A stretch of DNA of 64,000 bases from Datisca glomerata (Eukaryota; Streptophyta; Magnoliopsida; Cucurbitales; Datiscaceae), in NCBI GenBank assembly GCA_003255025.1, contig QANY01011336.1, positions 1,333,311-1,397,310 of the forward strand. The letters run 5' to 3'. The notes beneath the pieces were generated by a model. That model worked only from the letters and a program-made list of their open reading frames with translations. It was not told the origin of the DNA and made no database searches. Both the position numbers and the translations under genes were made by a program. This document shows, piece after piece, positions 55,668-64,000 of this stretch (positions are counted from its first letter, which is position 1; every line of letters starts with the position of its first letter).

Positions 55668-58248
55668 CTGAACAACTTTAGAAATGAAAGAAACATGTTG
55701 TTTAAGTGTTAAGAGATATTATCACACATCGACTATGTGTGAGGATTTATCTGTACTTATATACTTGTTAGGTCACTCTACCTAATATTAATTGATTTTT
55801 ATGTTGAAATCTGATATGGTATCACGACTTGGTTCTGTCATGCCTTAGGCCTGATCTTTATCTATACATGTCCAAATCATGGCACGCTCCACATGAGAGA
55901 GGTGTTAAATAAGATTACTTACATCGACCATGGATGAAGATATAACTATACTGATATACCTCTCAGGTCACTTCACATAACACCAATTGATTTTAGATTT
56001 GATTGAATTCTGACAATTAGTTTTAAAAATTTCGTCCATTAGTAAAGTTCTTCTCATGAAAAAGAAAGATCAAATAAATGATTACAAGTCAAAATCTGAA
56101 AGGAAAAAATTAAAAAGAGAGCCGAAAACCCAAAAGCAGAAAAATGACCCTTAAGAGAACTAAGAAGTTCTATATAACGACCATTGTTGTCAATTTTTAT
56201 TTATATAATAGGAAATCTAAACATAATGGCGCAACTTTAGCTCTATGTTCATAGTTTATTGCTCTTATTAAAAATATGTGTTTGGGTCATCTGCCACATA
56301 ATATATGCTACAATCTAATTCCATCATAGCATGTTTGATCATAACTTTTATTATCAACTTAATTGAGTTTTAAATAATTATTATAATATTATTTAAGAGT
56401 CAGCAGGTACAGGGTAAAGTTGCTGTAGTTAATTTTTTAAAAATATTAATAGATTTAAATCATATTTTATTCGATAAAAATACAAAGTTTTGTTGCTCTC
56501 GTTTATCCCAAAAGTCCTATTTGTTTAGCCCTCATTTCGAACAAAGTAATCATCGGTGAATAACTTTGTTAATGCAGAATTATTTTCACGTACAAAGAAA
56601 ATATTTTACATTATTTTTTGTCAAATAAATATTTTACATATCACCATTTTGCACGTTTTAACCTTCACATTTTATTTTTAGAAAATTACTTTACTTGTGG
56701 GGCCGCAAGGGACATTATATTCATTGATAACTGGAGGTGTGCAAAAATTAACCGAGTCCAATTAATTTGATTTGATTAATTCTTTTATTTCACTAGTTCA
56801 ATTCCGTTATGTTAAAATAAAGAATTTTGGTTTTTTAGTAGTAATCGGTTCGAATGAATAATAACCATAAAAACATATATTTTAATATTTTAACACACAT
56901 ATATATAAAGTAATTCCTAATTAATATTGTTTATATATATGTAATATCAAAACTCTAAGCAACCGAACCGACTATAACCAATTAAACTGAGATCACACTT
57001 CAGTTCGGTTCAATTAAGTTCTTATACACTCACCGATTCAGTTCGTTTCAATTACTTAGATAATTGATAAATCCAATTCAATTACAAAAATAACATTTTA
57101 ATGGATCAAAATGAACCGTAAACACCCATATTTTCAACTGCAATCCTTCATCGTTTAACAAGCTTCAATGAGCTTCAAAAATTAGTTTTAGTTTCAACTC
57201 TCTCTCAAGTATTTTCCAACCAGAGAGATTCAAACATAATATCTGCTAGTCAGAGATACATAATTGCAACCTAGAAAGTAATAGAAAATACTAGAGCAAA
57301 AAAATAAGTTGTTTGTCCTTTAAGTTTACTTTAATTCTCAATTTAATTTCTGTAAGTTTGACTTTCTGAATCAATTTCTTAAATTATTTAATATTATGCA
57401 ATCACATTCTTCTCTGTTAGCCTCAATTATAAGAAAGAACTTGTTTCTGATTTTAAATTTTTTAAAGAACTTAATTCGAAAAAAATGAATTTATTAATGA
57501 GGATAATTGAGAATCAGAGCTATAGTTGGAGGATAGAAAGTGTATCTCATTCCAGAAGCTAAGAGCAACTTATACTATGGTTGCTAATTTTAATTATCGC
57601 AAAAGAGCACTCTTCCATATCTGCAATAGACAAAAATGCATGAATCTATGTATCCATTTTTTTATTTGAAAGCATCTCTATTTCCATAGAATAATTATTA
57701 TTAAACCAAAGTTTATTTCATCGAACTGTTTTCATTTTACAATTTAATTCAATTAAAAAAGTGTAGTTGGAATTTAGATTTTATTACATTTTAGTTAGTT
57801 TAGTAACTTGGTATTCGACTGCACTGCATCGGATATAGAATAAAACAGTCGCTATGTCACTTTGACATCTATATATTCATAACAAAATACATATTTTAAA
57901 TTAGAATAGAATAAATTATACATAAATTAGCCAACCCCTTCTTTTCTTGGGAGGTCACTCACTCTCAATATCAAAATGGGTCACTTTATACTATTTTGCT
58001 TCATAGTTAATTTTAGAACATTCGATAAATTATATGGAAAAAGTAGTATGAGATGCGAACCCATTTTGGACTCCAAGTAACAAATATTTTGTAAAAACTA
58101 TTGGTTGCAAATAATTATTAGTTTTCAAAAATATAATAATTGCAAATACCTGTTGAAGAGAATCGTTTTGTCTTGAGGGCATATTTCAGATGAATGTGCA
58201 TGTTGTAACCAAAAATATTTCGAGGTGGTTGCTTTCAAAGATGAAAAT
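55668..58248. other. AT-rich region with a degraded direct repeat, no gene
   Basis: Two similar segments at about 55712-55830 and 55905-56005 share the order 'acatcgac(t/c)atg', 'ac(t/a)tatac', 'aggtcact(c/t)' and 'aattgattt(t)'; this phrase family looks like a dispersed plant repeat end. 56940-57075 has repeated accgaacc/gttcggttc-like words. No coding region was recognised. Confidence 0.45.
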
Positions 58249-58371
58249 AGTGATAGCGCCACGGGCCTATAATGACAGTGACGGGACAAAATACTTTTTG
58301 TGACTAAAGACTTTTAGTGACGAAAAGTATTTTCTAAGACGAAACTTTTGTATCTATTATTTTTTGTAGTG
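58249..58371 (-). mobile_element. Right end of a different CACTA element (CACTA-3), remainder not found
   Basis: On the minus strand the tip is CACTACAAAAAATAATAG, followed by repeats of GTCACTAAAAG/TTTCGTC, i.e. GTGACGAAAAG and GTGACGGG on the plus strand. Typical CACTA terminus with subterminal repeats. The opposite end is not visible in the window, and no internal genes are assigned. Confidence 0.6.
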
Positions 58372-58616
58372 ATAGGCATATATAGGTTTTATATAAGATT
58401 GAAGACCATGGCAACAAGTACTCTGAGCTTGTACGAAACCAAACAAAAGTATCAATAAGAAGATGTATTTGATAAAATATAGTTTTACACATTATATGTA
58501 ATATTCATTCATATATTTTAAACCACGATAATAAATGAAAATATAATATGAGAAATCACAACAATGAAATAACAATATTGAAATGCTAATCTACGATAAT
58601 CTGAAATACAAAAATG

Positions 58617-58621
58617 ATACA
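58617..58621 (+). repeat. Target-site duplication ATACA (left copy, copia C)
   Basis: ATACA before the 5' LTR, ATACC (one mismatch) after the 3' LTR at 63802-63806. Confidence 0.65.
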
Positions 58622-58898
58622 TGTGAAGGAAGAGTAGGTGGTTAACAGTTTGTTTAATTAATTAGTTTGCATTGCTAACTGTTTTCTTTGTTCTTTTCTC
58701 ATTTTTTAGCTTTGCTTTCAGTTTATGTGTATATCTTTTCTTTTAGTATAAATACACTACCCTTATACTTCACAAGAGTTAGTGAAGTATATGATTTGTC
58801 CAAGATCTCTTCAAGAACACTGCTTCGTCTTCTACCTTTCTTCTTTCTGCGGTTTATTCAAGTCTTGGGCAGTTTGAATAGCCTTGCTGTTCTTTACA
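58622..58898 (+). repeat. 5' LTR of copia C (277 bp)
   Basis: TGTGAAGGAAGAGTAGGTGG ... GCTGTTCTTTACA. Contains TATAAATACA (about 58747), a TATA-like box that would start the transcript in this LTR. Confidence 0.9.
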
Positions 58899-58910
58899 TG
58901 GTATCAGAGC
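58899..58910 (+). other. Primer-binding site (initiator tRNA-Met)
   Basis: TGGTATCAGAGC begins at the base after the LTR and is complementary to the 3' end of plant initiator tRNA-Met, as in most plant copia elements. Confidence 0.9.
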
Positions 58911-58930
58911 AAGAAGAGGACTCACGTCCA

Positions 58931-59870
58931 ATGGCATCTAACAACGGTTTTGAAAATACTGCAGTGGCCATGAATCATACTACAAACAACACTATGAATT
59001 TGATGAACAACAATGGAGTTGGACAAAGTTTCTTCCCTACCAACCTTAACAGCTCAGTTTCTGTCAAACTTGACCGGAACAATTATGTACTTTGGAGATC
59101 ACAAGTCATTCGTGTCGTTATAGGACATGACCTCGATGACATTGTTTTTGGCTCAGCAGAAAAGCCAAGCAAGAATCTTACAAATGGGGAAGAAAATCCA
59201 AATTACAGAAACTGGATGAGAAAAGACCAACTTGTTCTGAGATTGGCTGCGAACCTCAATAAGTGGAAGTGTTCTTGACATAGTAACTCAATATACTACT
59301 TCTTTCGAGGTCTGGACTTCACTGGAAAGACATTTTACAAGTAGGTCCAGAGCAAGGGTGATGCAACTGAAGAAAGACCTGTAGAATACAACTAAACAAA
59401 ATCTTTCAATCTCAGAATTTTGTGACAAACTTAGAAGTATAGCAGACGGGTTGGAAGCTGCTGGACAACTTGTAAACGAGCAAGATTTGATCCTTCAAAT
59501 CTTGAATGGTCTAGGAAGTGAAGTTGACCCTGTAGTGGTTAATGTAACAATAAGATCTGAGGAGTTGAGTATGAAAGAAGTACAATCTCTGTTGACGTGC
59601 CACGAAAATAGATTGGAGAGACATCTTGCTGTCAATGAAAACCAAGTTAAGCTCAGTGTTAATATGACCACCACCTCAGATTTTCAAAGAAAGAATTTTC
59701 AACAAAATGTAAACAAGAATTTTAGAATCAATCAATACTCAAATCATGTCAATGGTAACATGGGCAATATGCAAGGAAAAATAGGTGGTAGAGTAGGCAG
59801 GAATGGTGGCAAGATTATATGTCAAGTATATGCAAAACCAGGACATTCTGCTGCTGTATGTTATTAAAGA
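58931..59870 (+). pseudogene. Copia C gag
   Basis: From ATG at 58931 (MASNNGFENTAVAMNHTTNN). SVKLDRNNYVLWRSQVIRVV marks the gag N-terminal domain. A frameshift near 59265 is followed by SFEVWTSLERHFTSRSRARV and MQLKKDL, a stop near 59380, SISEFCDKLRSIADGLEAAG, and DLILQILNGLGSEVDPVVVN. It ends with a glycine/asparagine-rich part and the zinc knuckle ICQVYAKPGHSAAVCY (about 59815-59865). In the knuckle CQVC has become CQVY. Capsid-like protein of the element; not functional in this copy. Confidence 0.88.
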
Positions 59871-59945
59871 TTCGACAAAACTTCAAGAAATGCTAATCAA
59901 TATTCTCAATTCTCCAACAACTCCAACAAAAATCCTTCTACCTTT

Positions 59946-60611
59946 ATGACCTCAAATCCTTCAGCATTCATGGCTTGTCCTTCTGCCTATATGGAGTCTC
60001 CTAACTTAATAAATGACTGTGCCTGGTATGCTGACAGTGCTATGACAAACCATGTCACTACTGAGCTAGCTAATCTGAGTATGTCTCAAGAATATACTGG
60101 TAAAGAAAGACTGGCTATAGGTAATGGAAAAACCCTTACTATAACTCACATTGGTAGTGCTTAACCTACTAAAGAGCATGATTTGAACCTAAATTCCTTA
60201 CATAGAGTTCCTGATATCAAGAAAAACTTAATTAGTATGTCAACGATTACTCATGACAATGATATCTTTATTGAGTTTCACTCTAATTATTGTCTTATGA
60301 AGGACAAAACCAAGGGAACCCTTCTTTTACGAGGGACACTTAGGGATGGCTTGTACTTGCTGACATACCCTGATTCAAGTGGTCCTACTGTTCTTTCATG
60401 CTTTCTTCAGCCTAGCATATCATGTTCAAGTCTCTCTAGTATTAATAACTCTCATTCTATTGTTTCTTGTGACTATAATAAGAGTCAAACTGAACCTTTT
60501 CATTGTAATTCAAAGTCTTTAGTCAATAAAAAGTTTGTTTCTCCTTACTCAAATTTGTCTGACTCTGCTACTAAAACTGTCCAAAGTCTAAATATTGCAC
60601 AAATTAATTGA
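59946..60611 (+). pseudogene. Copia C protease and GAG-pre-integrase region
   Basis: Protease core CAWYADSAMTNHVTTELANL (about 60019): the usual D-S-G triad reads D-S-A, so the aspartic protease would be inactive. Then GNGKTLTITHIGSA, a stop at 60162, LNSLHRVPDIKKNLISMSTI (about 60186) and the open frame to 60611. Confidence 0.85.
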
Positions 60612-60629
60612 AACCCATTTGCTTATAGC

Positions 60630-61990
60630 ATGAATACCACAAATGACTTTAAAATATGGCATATGAGGTTAGGACAACCTTCTTATAGCATTTTCACTAG
60701 AACTCTAAATTTGAGCCACTCAAACCTCACTAAGTAAAAATCTGTTTTCGGCATAACTTGTAAAATGGGCAAGACTCATGTCCTGCCTTTTCTCTTAGCA
60801 CAAAACAAAAAGGCCTATTGAACTCATTTATACTGATTTATGGGGTCCAGCACCTTTTCTTTATACTGAAGGGTATAGGTATTACATAAACTTCCTTGAT
60901 GACTACACAAGGTATTCTTGGATATTTCCTCTAAAAAACAAGTCTGAAGCCTTACAAGTTTTTATCCTATTCAAAAAATTTATTGAAAATCAGCTAGATC
61001 TCAAAATCAAAGCTGTTCAATCTGATTATGGAGGGTAATTTAGACATTTCCTAACTTTTTTACAATATCAAGGTATTTAATTTAGGAATCATTGCCCATA
61101 TATTCACCAACAAAATGGTAAAATTGAAAGAAACTGGCTTAACACTTCTGGCTCAGTCTCATCTTCCTCTAAAATATTGGTGGGAAGCCTTTCCTACATC
61201 TGCCTATCTGATTAACAGATTGCCTACTCATGTTCTTCAATACAAATCACCATTTGAACTCCTTTTTGGATAAAAACCTGATTACACCATCCTAAGACCT
61301 TTTGGGTGTGCTTGTTTTCCTAACCTCAGACTTTACATAATCATAAACTTGATTTTCACACTGACTTGTGCATCTTTATTGGTTATTCTTCTAGTCATGA
61401 GGGCTATAGGTGTCTTCACAGATCTGGCAAATTATATATCTCTAGAAATGTTACTTTTAATGAGACAAACATTCATTTTAGGACCTTTCTTCATACAACT
61501 TCTAAAGATTCTTCTTCTGATATATACCATCTATTTTTATCTACTATCCAAACTCAGTTTGTTCATGCCAGTCACACTTCACAAACCCCTACTGATAGTG
61601 CTTCTTAGGATTAAGTCGCAATTCAACCACCTCATCATTCATCTTCTTAGGTATCTCCTGGTTCTTCTCCTTCACCTGATTTGGATTAATGTGATAACTA
61701 TGATCTACTATTGTGTCATCTACCTTGAACACTAATACTATTGCTGATACAGAAGCTCCTCCTAGCAATCTTCCTTTGTCCAACAAATTCCCTTCCATCT
61801 TTAATAATTTGGTCATTGACCTGTCTATCAACCCTACTTTTATAGCAGAAATTCACATCAATCGACCTTCTCACCCAATGATAACTAGATCAAAGTCTGG
61901 TATCTCGAAACCCAAAGTCCTAACTGTTACCAAACATCCTCTTCCAACTGAAAACCAACCCACTGAGCCCAAAACTATCGCATGCCTTGA
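60630..61990 (+). pseudogene. Copia C integrase
   Basis: Starts with the pre-integrase histidine/cysteine module FKIWHMRLGQPSYSI (about 60652) and the core PIELIYTDLWGPAPF-like text (about 60815-60856), in which the catalytic D is the D of YTDLW. Next are YYINFLDDYTRYSWIFPLKN (about 60880), IKAVQSDYGG (about 61009, second catalytic D) and [10 protein letters not shown] (about 61108, catalytic E). The C-terminal GYSSSHEGYRCLHRSGKLYI (about 61380) follows after frameshifts, then a low-complexity tail to RPSHPMITRSKSGI (about 61860). Multiple stops. Confidence 0.85.
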
Positions 61991-62019
61991 ATAATCCTGA
62001 TTGGTATCTTGCTATGCTG

Positions 62020-63450
62020 GAAGAGTATAAAGCTCTTATGAAGAATAACACATGAGAGTTGGTTCCTCTTACAAAGGATATGTTAGTGGTTGGCAATAAA
62101 TGAGGTTTAAGGTTAAAGTTAACTCAGATGAGAGTGTTCAGAGGCTCAAAGCAAGGTTAGTAGCTAAGGGATTTCATCAAACTCCTAGAATAGACTATAA
62201 TGAGACATTTAACCCGGTATTAAAACCTACCACAATCAGGGTTATGCTTCATCTTGTCTTAGTTAATAACTAGGATGTTAGACAGTTAGATGTAAACAAT
62301 ACATTCCTTAATGGAATGCTTGAAGAATATGTCTTCATGCCTCAACTTGAAGGGTTTATTGATAAAAGTAGGCCTCATCACGTTTGCAAACTCAAGAAGG
62401 CTCTTTATGGCTTGAAGCAAACACCCAAGGCTTGGTATGACATGTTGAAAAGTACTATTGTTGGTTGGGAATTTCTAAACTCTAAGTCTGATACATCTCT
62501 ATTCTACTGCCATCAGGGAAAGGATGTGATCTTTATTTTGATTTATGTTGATGATATCTTAATTACTGGTAGCAATAACCTCAAGATTCATCAAATTATT
62601 CAGGCTCTCAGTCAAATTGTTTCTCTTAAAGGCCTTGGACCTATACACTACTTTCTTGGGGTTGAAGTGCATATGTGTGAATCTGGGTTTTATCTTAATC
62701 ATAAGAGATATATTGTTGATTTGCTCAAGAAAGTTCATATAGAAGGAGCTAAACCAGCTACTTCTGCTGTAAGTACTACTGTTAAACTCTCTGTTAATGA
62801 TGGAGAACCCTTATCTGATGTCACCACTTATAGGAAAACCATTGGAGCTTTAGAATATCTTTCCATTTCTAGACCATATATTGGGTTTATTGTGAACAAG
62901 TTCAGTCAATTTATGCACAAACCCACTACAATTCATTGGAAGGTTTGTAAGAGAGTACTAAGGTACTTAAAAGGCACTCTACCTGAAGGGTTACATTTGA
63001 AATCCTCTTCTTCGTTGGACATTCAAGCCTATTCAGACTGAGATTGGGCTGGCGATGTTGATGACAAGAGGTCCACTGGTGCTAACCTAATATATCTTGG
63101 TGGAAATCTTGTTTCTTGGTCTTCTAAGAAACACAAAGTTATCTCAAGGTCTTCTACAGAAAGTGAGTACAAATCTTTTACGAATGTAGCAGCAGAGATT
63201 CAATGACTTACTAGCCTTCTTCGTAAGATAGGTTTTCCTCTATCTTCAAAACCTATCTTATGGTGTGACTATGTTAGTGCCCTGGCTATGGCTTCTAATC
63301 CTGTCCTACATGCCAGAACAAAACACATTGAATTAGATATACACTTTGTGCGTGACAAAGTGCTTTGAGGTTGATTGGTTGTCAGATTTGTTCCTTCTAT
63401 TGATCAAGTGGCTGACTTGACAACTAAACCTCTTTCAATTACTCTATTTC
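62020..63450 (+). pseudogene. Copia C reverse transcriptase and RNase H
   Basis: [22 protein letters not shown] (about 62150), QLDVNNTFLNGMLEEYVFMP (62283; one stop at 62270), KLKKALYGLKQTPKAWYDML, active site LIYVDDILITGSNNLKI (about 62540), GLGPIHYFLGVEV (about 62635). The frame 62316-63041 is open for 241 codons. RNase H: [22 protein letters not shown] (63035), [13 protein letters not shown] (about 63140), and HARTKHIELDIHFVRDKVL (about 63310), then VADLTTKPLS (about 63409). Stops at 63041, near 63206 and at 63367 disable it. RT is the best-preserved part of the element. Confidence 0.9.
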
Positions 63451-63493
63451 AGTATCTTAAGGGAAAGCTAAAAGTAGTGTTACCCCCTTTCAG

Positions 63494-63504
63494 CTTGAGG
63501 GGGA
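63494..63504 (+). other. Polypurine tract of copia C
   Basis: CTTGAGGGGGA immediately before the 3' LTR, the usual priming site for plus-strand DNA. Confidence 0.88.
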
Positions 63505-63801
63505 TGTTAAGGAAGAGTAGGTGGTTGACAGTTTGTTTAGTTAGTTAGTTTGCATTGCTAACTGTTTTCTTTGTTCTTTTCTCCCTTTTTAGCTTTGCTT
63601 TCATTTTATATGTATCTCTTTTCCTTTAGTACAAATACAGTACCCTTATACTTCACAAGAGTTACTGAAGTATATGATTTGTCCAAGATCACTTCAAGAA
63701 CACTACTTCGTCTTCTACCTTTCTTCTTTCTTATTCTTATTTCTTCTTTCTACTGTTTATTTAAGTATTGGGCACTTTGAATAGCCTTGCTATTCTTCAC
63801 A
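63505..63801 (+). repeat. 3' LTR of copia C (297 bp)
   Basis: TGTTAAGGAAGAGTAGGTGG ... GCTATTCTTCACA. Same start and end as the 5' LTR, longer by an inserted pyrimidine-rich duplication around 63733. Confidence 0.9.
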
Positions 63802-64000
63802 ATACCGAACAAAATGATGTAGAAATCTGGAATTGTAAAGGAAACTAAGGCTTGAGTATTGCACAGCTCATTAAAAAAGATTTTCCTCCTCATGATGGAT
63901 GCTCGAGGACATTGGTATTTATCTCACATGATGCAACGACAGAATGAGCAGGAAAATGTGCACCACAAAAATTCCTCCGATGAAGAGAACTCATTCTCAA
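63802..64000. other. Flank right of copia C, nothing recognised
   Basis: About 200 bp less AT-biased than average, with a short plus-strand stretch LIKKDFPPHDGCSRTLVFIS (about 63869-63928) that I cannot assign. The window ends here. Confidence 0.3.

Larger units (their letters stand above)
58622..63801 (+). mobile_element. Copia element C (RE1/Ale-like), structurally complete, mutated
   Basis: LTRs 58622-58898 and 63505-63801, primer site TGGTATCAGAGC directly after the 5' LTR, purine tract CTTGAGGGGGA directly before the 3' LTR, and a near-perfect 5-bp duplication. gag, protease, integrase, RT and RNase H lie in copia order on the plus strand. Several stops and shifts break the polyprotein, and the LTRs differ at many positions plus a 3' LTR insertion of about 20 bp near 63733. 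It is therefore an old insertion. The short LTRs and wording fit the RE1/Ale-type copia group. Confidence 0.9.

Noticed and set aside
1..64000. tRNA genes and other functional RNA genes
   Set aside because: None could be recognised by eye; the only RNA-like sequence is the decayed 26S rRNA piece. A tRNAscan/Infernal run would settle it.

Overview
This window looks like plant nuclear DNA, most likely from a eudicot. It is AT-rich and almost entirely built of transposable elements in various states of decay. The plant signs are L1-type LINEs with DUF4283/zinc-knuckle ORF1 and zf-RVT/RNase H ORF2, Ty1/copia retrotransposons primed by initiator tRNA-Met, a Mutator-like element (MULE) with a DUF1985 partner gene, CACTA-type DNA transposons, and a piece of plant-mitochondrial-type 26S rRNA. 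I see no intact host gene. Nearly every coding stretch carries stops or frameshifts. Assignments come from motif recognition in the translated sequence, without database searches.

Layout: 1-830 is an LTR-like or unclassified remnant. 838-2490 is a LINE ORF2 remnant (+). 5036-6993 is a 5'-truncated LINE (+). 7434-10506 is a complete non-autonomous CACTA element (CACTA-1) carrying, on the minus strand, an exon of a Dicer-like gene. 13177-21056 is a nearly full-length LINE (-), itself interrupted by a block holding mitochondrial 26S rRNA (about 14975-15905) and by a 2.2-kb solo LTR (16979-19201) with a perfect GTAAC target-site duplication. 23658-32958 is a MULE with a DUF1985-type gene (+) and a convergent mudrA-like transposase gene (-). 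37824-38615 is a small TIR element.

39070-46300 is a copia element (A) into which a Tnt1/Tork-like copia element (B, 39550-44347) has inserted. The 5' LTR of B contains a further LTR and a tandem duplication. 46340-52113 is a LINE (+) split by a non-autonomous LTR element (47608-50881). About 52116-55667 is a second member of the same CACTA family (CACTA-2). It carries five intron-separated exons of an ATX1/ATX2-type histone H3K4 methyltransferase gene (PWWP to FYRN region), with a LINE fragment inside one intron. 58249-58371 is the end of a different CACTA element. 58622-63801 is a structurally complete but mutated copia element.

The most interesting observation is the pair of related CACTA elements. 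They share terminal motifs and a subterminal block, and each has captured a multi-exon fragment of a gene from the RNA-silencing or chromatin machinery (Dicer-like; ATX1/2-like), both antisense to the window. Introns and splice sites are kept, so capture was at the DNA level (transduplication). Whether these fragments are transcribed or feed small RNAs cannot be told from sequence alone.
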